Source of the DNA: Terrirhizobium terrae
GTDB lineage: Bacteria > Pseudomonadota > Alphaproteobacteria > Rhizobiales > Rhizobiaceae
Reading direction: 5' to 3'
Assembly (NCBI RefSeq): GCF_030323265.1
Contig: NZ_CP104992.1
Coordinates: 2,207,501-2,271,500 of the forward strand
Length of the DNA: 64,000 nt
Part shown: positions 1 to 8,149 of the stretch, one piece after another
Layout of the letters: each line of letters opens with the position of its first letter
Numbering within the stretch: position 1 is the stretch's first letter
The notes under the pieces: model-generated
The model's database searches: none
What the model saw: the letters and a program-made list of their open reading frames with translations, nothing else
Told to the model about the DNA's origin: nothing
Made by a program: the position numbers and the translations under genes

Positions 1-372
1 CGTCACCGGGTTCAGGAAGCCGAAGCAGATGGCAAAACCATAGGCCCGTGCGAAACCCGGCGCGACGCTGCCTGGCCCCGCCATCACCAGCTCCCGCCGC
101 CAAAGACGCGCCGCGAAATAGAGCAGCACCAGCCCGGAGGCGAGGTTTAAGAGATGCGCGCTCTCCGGCCCGCCGATCAGCGTCATGCCGCCGAGAAAGG
201 CAACCACGCCATAGGTCAGATGCACGGTCGCGACACCGAGCCCCGTCGCCATGCCGGCGCGCATACCGTCGCTCAGCGTGCGTTCCACGCACAGCATGCT
301 CGTCGGTCCAAAGGGCATCGCGATTGAAAGTCCGGCGCCAGCGCCCGCCAGAAGGCATGCCATCCCGCTCAT
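1..372 (-). CDS. LysE/RhtB-family translocator, 3' end cut by window edge
   Basis: The frame is open from an ATG at 372 to the window edge, giving 124 N-terminal residues. The protein starts with a hydrophobic helix and has the early 'PFGPT' segment typical of LysE-family exporters of amino acids and small metabolites. Further hydrophobic segments lie around residues 45-65 and 75-95, so it should be an inner-membrane protein. The C-terminal part is outside the window. It lies on the same strand as, and downstream of, the sigma/anti-sigma pair, with an 87-base gap that could hold its own promoter. The substrate cannot be deduced. Confidence 0.75.
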   Translation of the reverse strand, partial: MSGMACLLAGAGAGLSIAMPFGPTSMLCVERTLSDGMRAGMATGLGVATVHLTYGVVAFLGGMTLIGGPESAHLLNLASGLVLLYFAARLWRRELVMAGPGSVAPGFARAYGFAICFGFLNPVT

Positions 373-459
373 GTGATACCCCAGCCTCTCGATGCTGGAG
401 TAAACCCGCCGTGCAGCGCGTTTATTCGCGGCCGGCAAATTTTATTTACAGTGCCGGTT

Positions 460-1268
460 TTACGGTGTTGGCGCCAGCTGCTTGCGATAGAGCTCGGCGA
501 AGTCCCTGAGCTCGCGCGGGTTGAGGTCGGAAACGGCCCAGTAGGCAAGATCGCCATGGGTCCAGCGCAGCACATTGGTCCCGTCGATTGTGCTGCGCGC
601 GTCCGATGCGCCTGCCTCAGCAGCGGTCACCGTCACGCTGATGATGTGCTGGCGCCGCTGGTAGATCATCACCGGCACGGGCGTCCCGGCAATCACATCC
701 ACCCGCCCCCGATCAGCGGAAAACCCTGGGGGCTAAGGTCGGGCGTCGTCGGCGCAATCGTCGTCCGGCCGTTGAACCAGGGCTTGACCACATGACCGCT
801 TGAGGAAGCGATATCGAAAGGCTGCGGGGCGATCAGGCCGCGCAGATGCGAGCCGACGATCTCGTTTTCCGCCATATCGGCCCGCGTCTCGGTCTGCGCG
901 AGATGGACCGCATATCCTCCTCCGAGACCACCTGCCGCAAGACCGATCACCAGCGATGCCGCGATCGACTGCCAATGCGCCGAGCGCCGGGGCGGCGAAA
1001 CCGCTGCCGGTTGCGGCTCATCGGCTGTCTCGTCGGTCGCAAGGTCGTCGGCAATCGAGGCCAGCACCATGCCTCTCAGGCGTTCCGGTGCGGGGTCGCC
1101 CGGCAGGACGTCCTTCAACCCGGCGGAAAGCGAGGTGAGATTTTCGAGCGCGGAGACGAGTTCCGGCTCCTGTTCCACTCGGCGCTCCATGGCCAGCGCT
1201 TCGCCGGGCGACAACTCACCGTCGTGATAGGCATTGAGCAGCAGCAGGGTATCGCGATCGATCGTCAA
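460..1268 (-). CDS. Anti-sigma factor partner of the upstream ECF sigma, apparent frameshift
   Basis: This is read as one gene across a -1 shift at the five-C run 706-710 (plus strand). The first frame ends after 191 residues in 'GGGWM'. The next frame continues naturally with 'DVIAGTPVPVMIYQRRQH'. Adding one base gives 810 bases (269 aa). The N-terminus ('NAYHDGELSPGEA') looks like the cytoplasmic anti-sigma domain, one membrane segment lies near residues 102-122, and the rest would be periplasmic. I see no HxxxCxxC zinc motif. The ATG overlaps the sigma-factor stop by four bases, implying translational coupling. The expected role is membrane sequestration of the sigma factor. The shift is probably a sequence error. 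Confidence 0.75.
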
Positions 1269-1809
1269 GGCCTGATCTCCCCGGCGCTGGCCAGAAGCAG
1301 CTGTCTTGCCTTGGCAAGGCGCGACATGACCGTTCCGATCGGCACGTTGCTGATGGCTGCGATCTCCTTGTAGCTCAATCCGTGGAACTCTCTTAGCACC
1401 AGTGTTTCCCTGAGATGGACCGGCAGATCATTGACTGCATCATGCAATTTGGCTGCCCGCTGCTTGGCAAGCAGCAGGTCTTCCGGCGTCTGCACCGCAT
1501 CTCCCGCCAGCGCCCCATTCATCTCGATGTCATGACGCGTGTCGGGCGGAATGTCCTCGAGCGACACCAGCTTACTGGGGCGGTGGCGCTGCAGCCATGA
1601 ATAGGCTGCGTTGCGAACGATCGTCAGGAACCAGGCCCGTGCATTGCCCTCGGCAAAATCCTCGATGGCACGGTAGGCCTTCAGGCAGGCCTCCTGCATC
1701 ACGTCTTCCGCATCGGTGGCGTTTCCGGTCAGCCAGCGGGCAAGGCGATACCCTCGTCGATGCGCGGCAGAACGATCTGCGCGAAGCGCGCCTTCGCCAG
1801 CGTCGTCAT
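1265..1809 (-). CDS. ECF-family RNA polymerase sigma factor, apparent frameshift
   Basis: Region 2 ('WLTGNATDAEDVMQEACLKAY') and region 4 ('GLSYKEIAAISNVPIGTVMSR') of an ECF sigma-70 factor are clear. The frame carrying them runs far upstream into repeat DNA, which is not a credible N-terminus. A better start is the ATG at 1809, which reads 'MTTLAKARFAQIVLPRIDEG' and then must shift by one base near 1748-1753 to join 'YRLARWLTG'. One added base gives 546 bases (181 aa), the usual ECF length. It is translationally coupled to the anti-sigma gene. The regulon is unknown. The start and the shift are inferences from family length and reading-frame continuity. Confidence 0.8.
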
Positions 1810-2042
1810 CTGCCCGGGCAACCACAGCTCGGCCGCATAAAGCCATCCTCTCCGCTGCCATCGAGCGACCGGATGGCGTTAAAAGGGCGCAGATGTTTGC
1901 CGACGAGTCAAACGAAATCGGGTTGGCTGCCGCATGGGGCATGCTCCGGCATCGGGCGGTCATGGGGAGTAAGACGGTTGCGGGTAGGCTTACAAACTCG
2001 ATGGTTGCTTCGGGCACCCTTGCAATTTCCCCTCGCTCGTCA

Positions 2043-2063
2043 TCCTCGGGCTTGACCCGAGGA
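2043..2063. repeat. Palindromic intergenic repeat, copy 1
   Basis: A perfect hairpin of TCCTCGGG, loop CTTGA and CCCGAGGA, followed by TCCAAA. The flank (about 2008-2070, starting 'TTGCTTCGGGCACC') is shared with copy 3, so the mobile unit is about 65 bases. This looks like the REP/RIME-type palindromes common between rhizobial genes. Confidence 0.85.
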
Positions 2064-2085
2064 TCCAAACGCAAGGCCACTGCAC

Positions 2086-2370
2086 TCACCCAAGCTCATA
2101 ATACAAATCCCGCCAATGTGGATTCATTGCCTCGATCAGTTCGATCTTCCACTGCCGGTACCAGCGCTTGAGCGATTTTTCTCGCTGAATGGCATCTTGA
2201 ATATTCCAGAACTCCTCGTACCAGACGAGCTGCTTGCATCCGTATTTCGAGGTGAAACCGGGCGTCATCTCCTCCCGATGTTCCCATATGCGACGTTCGA
2301 GATCGGACGTTACGCCGATATAAAGCGTCCCGCGCTTATGGTTGGTAACGATTTAGACAAATCCCGTCAT
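2086..2370 (-). pseudogene. GIY-YIG endonuclease-superfamily protein with an in-frame stop
   Basis: From an ATG at 2370 the reading is 'MTGFV', then TAA (plus-strand 2353-2355), then 'IVTNHKRGTLYIGVTSDLE' and on to 'YELG' at the end. Small single-domain GIY-YIG proteins normally have Tyr at the stop position (the V-Y-I of the GIY motif), so one T-to-A change (TAT to TAA) breaks the gene. The rest (about 95 codons in total) is intact, including the TLYIG motif and the downstream Arg and Glu. A shorter product from the internal ATG at 2268 would lack the nuclease core. The gene sits between copies of a palindromic repeat. It could be a true nonsense mutation or a base-call error. Confidence 0.75.
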
Positions 2371-2435
2371 GCGGGCAGGATCGCGTAGCGCTTGGGTTGC
2401 GTCAATCCTGGCCTTTGAGGGGGCTTGTGCCTGGA

Positions 2436-2456
2436 TCCTCGGGTCAAGCCCGAGGA
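2436..2456. repeat. Palindromic intergenic repeat, copy 2 (inverted)
   Basis: Same stem as copies 1 and 3 but in the opposite orientation: TCCTCGGG, loop TCAAG, CCCGAGGA, preceded by GGA and followed by TGACGA. It lies on the 5' side of the broken GIY-YIG gene, so that gene is bracketed by inverted copies. Confidence 0.85.
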
Positions 2457-2636
2457 TGACGACCGTGGTGGGGAGTTCGAATGATACCAATTTTACGTCG
2501 AGTGCGTGGATGCCCATGGGGCTATTTCACCTATCCGGCTAGTAGGTGAAATCACACAGTCTATAAGACAATACAGTTTATTGAGGTGAAGTAGAGGCTT
2601 GCTTTGGGCACCATTGCTTTTCTCTCTCCTTCGTCA

Positions 2637-2657
2637 TCCTCGGGCTTGACCCGAGGA
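2637..2657. repeat. Palindromic intergenic repeat, copy 3
   Basis: Identical core to copy 1 (TCCTCGGG, CTTGA, CCCGAGGA, then TCCAAA). The upstream flank from about 2600 ('GCTTGCTTTGGGCACCATTG') resembles that of copy 1, defining a longer unit. Confidence 0.85.
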
Positions 2658-2841
2658 TCCAAATACAAGCTTTGCCATGGTGGTAGCTAGTCACTGAACG
2701 TACCGCGCCCTTGGTGAAGACGATGGAATCTCAGCTGAATGCTGAAAATGCGTTAGAGGAAAGCCACATCGCACCAAAACCTTGCCTTCCCTCTAATCCG
2801 CGGTAATCTCCCACCTGCCCCGACCAACCGAGACCTCCCCG

Positions 2842-3609
2842 GTGAAATTCAAGCTGCAGGACGACGGACTGGCGATTGATATTCTGCGCCTGCCGCGCAT
2901 CTTCGTGCATGGTGATTTCGCCTTGATCGTCTTCATTCTCAGCTTCTTCTTTATCTTCGGCGCAAAACTGTCCGCCGCCTGGCTTGGCGCCACAGTCATC
3001 GTGGCAGTCGGCATCGTGCTTTCCATTCTCGCCCATGAACTCGGCCATGCGCTCACGGCCCGCCGCCTCGGTTTCTATCCGCTTCTGATCCGGCTGCATG
3101 GCGCAGGCGGCGAGGCGGTGTGGGAGGGGCGCCCGGCGACTAGGCGCGAGCTTCAGCTCATCACCCTTGCCGGCCCGGCGGTCAATTTTGCGCTGGCCGG
3201 CATTCTTCTCGGCGCCTGCCTGTTCCTCCAGCCGGAGCCGGCGACATTCGATCCCGAGACGCTGCGGTTTTCCCGGCCGCCACCGCTGTTCGCCCCGCCG
3301 ATCCTGCGTGCGGTGGAATGGCTCGGCTGGATGAACGTCGTCTGGGCCGTCGGCAATCTCCTGCCGGCCTATCCGCTTGATGGCGGCAAGATCCTGGGCG
3401 AGTTTCTGGAGCCGCGGATCGGCTATTATCCGACCCTGTTCTGGATCGGCCTTTCGGGCACCATTCTCGCCGTCATCGCAAAAATCGTGTTCGTTATCGG
3501 CCTCCTCGTCGGCATCTTCTTCTGGGCGCCGCTTTCCCTGCGCGAAAACTGGTCGGCATTCCAGGCCGGCCGGGCCGCCTTCGCCCGCAGCAGGCGTGGA
3601 CGTTCGTGA
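2842..3609 (+). CDS. Site-2-type (M50) zinc metalloprotease
   Basis: Membrane-embedded zinc protease of 255 aa with a GTG start. The zinc-binding motif HELGH is at residues 65-69 inside the second hydrophobic segment. The second conserved site, the LDG of 'YPLDGGK', is near residues 179-181 and supplies the third metal ligand (Asp180). Hydrophobic helices lie at about 25-40, 47-68, 107-128, 160-177 and 200-228. The family cleaves substrates within the membrane, for example anti-sigma factors. It is the compact form, without PDZ or CBS domains. No partner is obvious. The ECF/anti-sigma pair is 1 kb away and could be a coincidental neighbour. Confidence 0.85.
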   Translation: MKFKLQDDGLAIDILRLPRIFVHGDFALIVFILSFFFIFGAKLSAAWLGATVIVAVGIVLSILAHELGHALTARRLGFYPLLIRLHGAGGEAVWEGRPATRRELQLITLAGPAVNFALAGILLGACLFLQPEPATFDPETLRFSRPPPLFAPPILRAVEWLGWMNVVWAVGNLLPAYPLDGGKILGEFLEPRIGYYPTLFWIGLSGTILAVIAKIVFVIGLLVGIFFWAPLSLRENWSAFQAGRAAFARSRRGRS

Positions 3610-3625
3610 GCCTCGATCCAATCAG

Positions 3626-3645
3626 ATCAGAGAGTTAGCTCTGAT
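3626..3645 (+). terminator. Hairpin after the M50 protease gene
   Basis: Arms ATCAGAG and CTCTGAT with a 6-base loop begin 17 bases after the stop codon. Only a short T stretch (TT) follows, so this is a weak or Rho-assisted terminator candidate. Confidence 0.4.
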
Positions 3646-3649
3646 TTCA

Positions 3650-4050
3650 TCCCCGCCCTCCGAACCTGTGCCTACAATGCCCCCGCTTCCGCCGCCGGAG
3701 TGTTTCGCGAGACGTTCGCGGGCAGGCGGGAGCCGGCGCTTTCGTCTGAACCGTAACGTGCGGCAAGGGCGGAAGGGGTGAAACTCATGGAGGGTGGGCA
3801 ACCATCTCCCTATCAAGCCTCCCCCGGCAGCCATGCCGGGTTCGGTTGAGCCGTCCAAGCACCGGCGAAATCCGGTGTGCAGCGAGGCGAGAGGATCATC
3901 CGTAGGGGCCGGAAGCCCCGAAAAGACGCCGAAGGCCACGCGAATGCGGAGCCACACATACTTAATACAATGAGGTTCCGCATTCGTGTGGGCTCTCCGA
4001 TGAAGGACGAAGGTCCCCGGTTCGCCGGAAAAACGGAAGCAGGCAGAGAC
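3650..4050 (+). ncRNA. Candidate structured RNA or leader, rich in hairpins
   Basis: This gap shows clustered strong stems: CCCGGCA/TGCCGGG at 3823-3840 (loop GCCA), CACCGG/CCGGTG at about 3860-3877, GGGGC/GCCCC at about 3905-3919, and a longer-range pair CGAATGCGGA (about 3942-3951) with TCCGCATTCG (about 3977-3986). The second arm is followed by GTGTGGGCTC, which can also pair with the earlier GAGCCACAC, allowing two alternative folds. It matches no RNA I recognise; I compared it by eye with RNase P, tmRNA, SRP, 6S and the cobalamin riboswitch. It may be a leader of the following small gene, a free RNA or a repeat element. Confidence 0.3.
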
Positions 4051-4104
4051 GCGAGGCCGACCGGCCGCGCGCACGATGAAACATGCCCGAGAGGAGGGCG
4101 AGCG

Positions 4105-4503
4105 ATGGCGATGAGCAAGGACGAATGGATGCGCCGGGTGGCAGAAGCGAATGCCCAGCCCGCCTATTTCGGCCTGACATGGGGCGAGTTCGACAGTCTG
4201 CCGGAGCGCGAGCAACACCGCATCCGCCAACGGGTCACGCAGTTCGCCGCAACCCATATCGGCTTCTGGAAGGATTGCAATCTGGGCCGATGCCGGCGCG
4301 CCAAACGCTGCTGCGGCTTTCTCACCGACGCGCAATTCAAACAGGGTTACAATCCGGCCTATCCTCCCTGCGCCCGCAAGCAGGAAGCGAGACGGGCGAA
4401 AATATACGCGGGTCTTGAGGCACTCGATGGGCGCCGGGACGATACGCCCAAATATGCCGGCCGCCCGTCGGATCGCCCCGCTGACGATAGCGAAACGGAA
4501 TGA
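4105..4503 (+). CDS. Conserved small Cys-rich protein of unknown function
   Basis: About 132 aa from the ATG at 4105, chosen because GAGAGGAGG lies just upstream. A second ATG at 4111 is also possible. The frame is open further upstream but reads as basic, low-quality sequence through the hairpin region. The protein has a soluble look, with a 'DCNLGRCRRAKRCCGF' segment and a later 'PPCARK', giving five Cys that could bind a metal. No membrane segment is visible. I recognise it only as a rhizobial conserved hypothetical. Confidence 0.6.
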   Translation: MAMSKDEWMRRVAEANAQPAYFGLTWGEFDSLPEREQHRIRQRVTQFAATHIGFWKDCNLGRCRRAKRCCGFLTDAQFKQGYNPAYPPCARKQEARRAKIYAGLEALDGRRDDTPKYAGRPSDRPADDSETE

Positions 4504-4656
4504 CCTTGCGAACGCCAAACCGCGCTCCCGAACGATTGCCCGTCATTCGAGCAAAAATATTCGCATTTGCTGCTTTCGGCGGCAGTTTTCTTTCCTCCCA
4601 ACGCACCTATTTTCTGCGATCAAGACGCCAGCTCATTCCGTTGGAGAATACCTGAA

Positions 4657-5442
4657 ATGACTTTTCTCAAATCCACCCTCAAGGCAGTTGCCGCCGCAGC
4701 CCTCTTGCAGGCCGCCTTCGCCCTGCCGGCCGCAGCCGGCGAGAACCTCGACAAGATCAAGTCGGCCGGCGTCATCCGCATCGGCACCGAGGGCACCTAC
4801 GCCCCCTTCACCTTCCATGATGCGGCAAACAAGCTCGTCGGCTTCGATGTCGAAATCGGCGAGGCGGTCGCCGCCAAGCTTGGTGTGAAAGCCCAGTTCG
4901 TCGAAGGCAAGTGGGATGGCCTGATCGCCGGCATCGATGCCGACCGTTACGACGCCGTCATCAACCAGGTCGGCATCACCGATGCCCGCAAGCAGAAATA
5001 CGCCTTTTCCGAACCCTATATCGCCTCCAAGGCCGTGCTGATCGTCCGCGACGGCAATGACGAGATCAAGGGCTTTGACGACCTGAAGGGCAAGAAGGCC
5101 GCCCAGTCGCTCACCAGCAATTACGGCAAGATGGCGGAAGCCGCCGGTGCCGAACTGGTCGGCACCGATGGCTTCGACCAGTCGATCCAGCTGGTGCTCA
5201 CCCGCCGCGCCGATGCGACGCTGAACGACAGCCTCTCCTTTTACGACTTCAAGAAGCAGAAGCCCGATGCGCCGGTGAAGATCGTCGCCGAACAGGCCGA
5301 AGCCAGCTATTCCGGCATCCTTCTGCGCAAGGGCGATGACGAACTGGTCGCCGAGGTCAACAAGGCGCTCGCCGACATCAAGGCCGACGGCACCTACAAG
5401 ACGATCTCCGACAAGTATTTCGGTCAGGACGTCTCCCAGTAA
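4657..5442 (+). CDS. tcyJ: Cystine-type amino-acid ABC transporter, periplasmic binding protein
   Basis: A signal peptide (residues 1-27, ending near ALPAAAG) is followed by a family-3 solute-binding fold. 'IRIGTEGTYAPFTF' near the N-terminus, 'GFDVEIGEAVA' and 'WDGLIAGIDADRYDAVINQV' are typical of cystine/polar amino-acid binders of the FliY/TcyJ group. The ATG at 4657 is preferred over upstream starts because the signal peptide begins there and GGAG lies 11 bases upstream. It is followed by permease and ATPase genes of the same importer. Cystine is the best substrate guess from family resemblance; other polar amino acids are possible. Confidence 0.85.
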   Translation: MTFLKSTLKAVAAAALLQAAFALPAAAGENLDKIKSAGVIRIGTEGTYAPFTFHDAANKLVGFDVEIGEAVAAKLGVKAQFVEGKWDGLIAGIDADRYDAVINQVGITDARKQKYAFSEPYIASKAVLIVRDGNDEIKGFDDLKGKKAAQSLTSNYGKMAEAAGAELVGTDGFDQSIQLVLTRRADATLNDSLSFYDFKKQKPDAPVKIVAEQAEASYSGILLRKGDDELVAEVNKALADIKADGTYKTISDKYFGQDVSQ

Positions 5443-5496
5443 CAACTGGAAATCAGCGCAGGCTTCGCCTGTGCTACAATACATCCTGTGATACAC

Positions 5497-5525
5497 GAAA
5501 CGTCCGGCTCGGTGCCGGGCGTTTC
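5497..5525 (+). terminator. Hairpin between binding-protein and permease genes
   Basis: GAAACG-CCGGC pairs with GCCGG-CGTTTC, followed by GCTTTG. It lies 54 bases after the binding-protein stop and 30 bases before the permease start. Such hairpins often stabilise or partly terminate the message so that the binding protein is made in excess. Confidence 0.55.
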
Positions 5526-5554
5526 GCTTTGAGTGAAGAGCAAAGGATCGGGCC

Positions 5555-6235
5555 GTGCCGCATTGGCTTCAATTGATGATGGATTCCCTGCCGACGCTTT
5601 TGTGGGCAGGGATAAAGTTCACCGTGCCGCTGACGCTGCTCTCCTTCGCGCTCGGCCTGGCGCTCGGCCTCGTCACCGCCGTCACCCGCCTCTTCGCACC
5701 GCTGCCGCTGGTGATGATCGCCCGTTTCTATGTCTGGGTCATCCGCGGCACGCCGCTTCTGGTCCAGCTCTTCGTCATCTTCTACGGCCTGCCGAGCGTC
5801 GGCATCCTGCTCGACGCGTTTCCGGCGGCCCTGATCGGCTTCACGCTCAATATCGGCGCCTATTCGTCGGAAATCATCCGCGCCGTCATCGCCTCGGTGC
5901 CGCGCGGGCAGTGGGAGGCGGCCTATTCGATCGGCATGAACTGGCGCCAGGCGATGGCACGTACCATCCTGCCGCAATCGGCCCGCGTCGCCGTGCCGCC
6001 GCTGTCCAACACCTTCATCTCTCTGGTCAAGGATACGTCGCTCGCCGCCGCCATCACCGTGCCGGAACTGTTTCAGTCGGCCCAGCGCATCGTCGCCACC
6101 ACCTATGAACCGCTGATCCTCTATATCGAGGCGGCTCTCATCTATCTGGCGCTGAGCTCCGTCCTCTCGTCGCTGCAGGTAAGGCTCGAGAAGCGTTTCT
6201 CGCGTTATGGCGGCATGCTGGAGGCCAACCGATGA
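5555..6235 (+). CDS. tcyL: Cystine-type ABC transporter permease
   Basis: 226-aa inner-membrane permease of the HisM/YecS family with a GTG start and AAAGGA 8 bases upstream. Several hydrophobic helices are visible, plus the cytoplasmic EAA loop 'GQWEAAYSIGMNWRQA' (about residues 117-132) that contacts the ATPase. 'RGTPLLVQLFVIFYGLP' is the usual family segment. Its stop overlaps the ATPase start (ATGA). A single permease gene suggests a homodimeric pore. Confidence 0.88.
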   Translation: MPHWLQLMMDSLPTLLWAGIKFTVPLTLLSFALGLALGLVTAVTRLFAPLPLVMIARFYVWVIRGTPLLVQLFVIFYGLPSVGILLDAFPAALIGFTLNIGAYSSEIIRAVIASVPRGQWEAAYSIGMNWRQAMARTILPQSARVAVPPLSNTFISLVKDTSLAAAITVPELFQSAQRIVATTYEPLILYIEAALIYLALSSVLSSLQVRLEKRFSRYGGMLEANR

Positions 6236-7001
6236 TCGAGCTTTCCCATATCAATAAAAGCTTTGGCGACCTGCAGGTCATCGAGGATGTCAGCCTGCAG
6301 GTGGCGGAAGGCTCCGTCACCGCGCTGGTCGGCCCGTCCGGCGGCGGCAAGAGCACGCTTCTGCGCTGCGTCAACCTTCTGGAAATCCCGACCTCCGGCA
6401 CCATTCGCGTCGGCGATGCGGTCGTGGAGCTCTCTCCGGGCAAGAAACTCGGCTGGAACGATATTCAAAAAGTCCGCCGCCAGACCGGCATGATCTTCCA
6501 GAACTTCCAGCTCTTCCCCACCGCACGGCGCTGGAAAACGTCATGGAAGGCCTGATCACGGTGCTGAAATGGCCGCGCGAGAAGGCGGAAACCCATGCGC
6601 GCGAATTGCTGGCCAAGGTCGGCATGGCGCACAAGGCCGATGCCTGGCCGGCAACGCTCTCCGGCGGCCAGCAGCAACGCGTGGCGATCGCCCGCGCGCT
6701 CGCCATGTCGCCACGCGTCCTGCTCTGCGACGAGCCCACCTCGGCGCTCGACCCGGAACTCGCGACCGAAGTCGTCGAGGTCCTGAGCAAGCTTGCCGGT
6801 GAAGGCACGACCATGGTCATCGCCACCCACGACCTGCGGCTCGCCTCCCGCGTCGCCGATCATGCGGTGTTTCTCGAAGCTGGCCGCGTGGTGGAGCAGG
6901 GCCCGGCCGCCCGCATCTTCGGCGCACCGGAGCGTGAGCGCACCCGCCGCTTCGTCTCGTCGATCGGCGCCGCCCAGGGAGCGCACGGGGACGGAATCTG
7001 A
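6232..7001 (+). CDS. tcyN: Cystine-type ABC transporter ATPase, apparent frameshift
   Basis: ATPase of the importer. Walker A 'GPSGGGKST' is at residues 34-42, with the Q-loop 'MIFQNFQLFP'. The frame then breaks at the CCCC run 6516-6519. The next frame continues as 'ENVMEG'-like sequence through signature 'LSGGQQQR', Walker B 'LLCDEPTSALD' and the H-loop 'ATHD'. One added C restores 'LFPHRTALENV' and gives 771 bases (256 aa), normal for the family. The break is most likely a base-calling error. No terminator is obvious before the next gene. Confidence 0.85.
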
Positions 7002-7116
7002 TCGGGTGAAACGTCGAAACAGACGGATACCGAACGGATATCCGTCAATTCGGCCTTGACAGGAGGGCGGGACGAACTAGACCGCGCGACACATTATTTC
7101 GTTCGGGAGTGAGATC

Positions 7117-8076
7117 TTGAAATCCTTGGCATCCTTTTCCGCCTTCGTCGGCAAGACATTCGCCCTCTGGGTGATCCTCTTCGCCGTGCTCGGCTTCTTC
7201 TTTCCAGACACGTTCAAGCAGGTGGCGCCGTGGATCGTCACGCTCCTGTCGATCATCATGTTCGGCATGGGCCTGACGCTGTCGGTCGATGATTTCCGCG
7301 AGGTCGTGAAGCGTCCCTTCGACGTCACGATCGGCGTGCTCGGCCAGTTCCTCATCATGCCGCTGCTCGCGGTCGCCCTGACCCGCATCATCCCCATGTC
7401 GCCGGAAGTTGCAGCCGGTGTCATCCTCGTCGGCTGCTGCCCGGGCGGCACTTCGTCCAACGTCATGACCTACCTGTCGAAGGGCGACGTGGCGCTGTCG
7501 GTCGCCTGCACCTCGGTGACCACGCTCGCCGCCCCCATCATCACGCCCTTCCTGGTCTGGATGTTTGCCAGCCAGTATCTTCCGGTCGATGGCTGGGCGA
7601 TGTTCATGTCCATCGTCAAGGTCGTGCTCGTACCGCTGGCGCTTGGTGCGGCGCTGCAGAAAATCGTGCCCTCGGTGGTCAAGGCCGCCGTTCCGGCCCT
7701 GCCGCTCGTCAGCGTCATCGGCATCGTGCTGATCGTCTCGGCCGTCGTCGCAGCCTCGAAGGGCGCAATCGTCCAGTCCGGCCTGATGATCTTCGCCGTC
7801 GTCGTCCTGCACAATGGCCTCGGCTATACGCTCGGCTTCTTCGCCGCGAAGGCTGCCGGCCTGTCGCTTGCCAAGCGCAAGGCGATCGCGATCGAGGTTG
7901 GCATGCAGAATTCCGGTCTCGGTGCTGCCCTTGCCACCGCCTATTTCTCGCCGCTTGCCGCGGTGCCGAGCGCGATCTTCTCCGTCTGGCACAACATTTC
8001 CGGCGCGCTTCTCTCCAACTGGTTCTCCGGCCGGCTGGACGAGGAAGACAAGGCGAAGATCAGCCAGACAGCCTGA
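7117..8076 (+). CDS. BASS-family (bile acid:sodium symporter-like) transporter
   Basis: 319-aa membrane protein with about nine to ten hydrophobic helices. The conserved 'CCPGGTSSNVMTYL' and the later 'EVGMQNSGLGAALA' are signature crossover regions of the BASS family, related to pantothenate precursor and sulfonate/bile-acid transporters. TTG is the start, with GGGAG about 9 bases upstream. The physiological substrate in rhizobia is not defined by the sequence. It is transcribed toward opgC, with a shared terminator between them. Confidence 0.88.
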   Translation: MKSLASFSAFVGKTFALWVILFAVLGFFFPDTFKQVAPWIVTLLSIIMFGMGLTLSVDDFREVVKRPFDVTIGVLGQFLIMPLLAVALTRIIPMSPEVAAGVILVGCCPGGTSSNVMTYLSKGDVALSVACTSVTTLAAPIITPFLVWMFASQYLPVDGWAMFMSIVKVVLVPLALGAALQKIVPSVVKAAVPALPLVSVIGIVLIVSAVVAASKGAIVQSGLMIFAVVVLHNGLGYTLGFFAAKAAGLSLAKRKAIAIEVGMQNSGLGAALATAYFSPLAAVPSAIFSVWHNISGALLSNWFSGRLDEEDKAKISQTA

Positions 8077-8105
8077 TCTCGAAAACAATCTGCACAAATG
8101 AAAAG

Positions 8106-8123
8106 GGCGGCCGATCGGCCGCC
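8106..8123. terminator. Bidirectional hairpin between convergent genes
   Basis: GGCGGCCGATCGGCCGCC is a perfect 18-base palindrome, with AAAA on its left (a T-run for minus-strand transcription). It lies between the BASS transporter stop and the opgC stop, so it could stop transcription from both sides. Confidence 0.6.
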
Positions 8124-8149
8124 GGCTCTGATGTCCTGGGATGACCCGC

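Larger units (their letters stand above)
2371..2841. other. 471-base intergenic region of repeats and hairpins
   Basis: I see no credible gene here. It holds repeat copies 2 and 3 and a separate hairpin at 2524-2552, with arms ATTTCACCTA and TAGGTGAAAT around a 9-base loop. The right part should carry the promoter of the protease gene, but I cannot point to a clear -35/-10 pair. Confidence 0.6.

Noticed and set aside
1265-2089. Long sigma-factor reading from an ATG-like start at 2089
   Set aside because: The extra N-terminus translates the palindromic repeat and a promoter region; the 1809 start with one restored base fits the family.
3622-4518. Open 298-aa minus-strand frame over the hairpin region
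   Set aside because: It covers both the hairpin stretch and the Cys-rich gene on the opposite strand, has no RBS, is Arg/Pro-rich shadow-type sequence, and the plus-strand gene has a good RBS.
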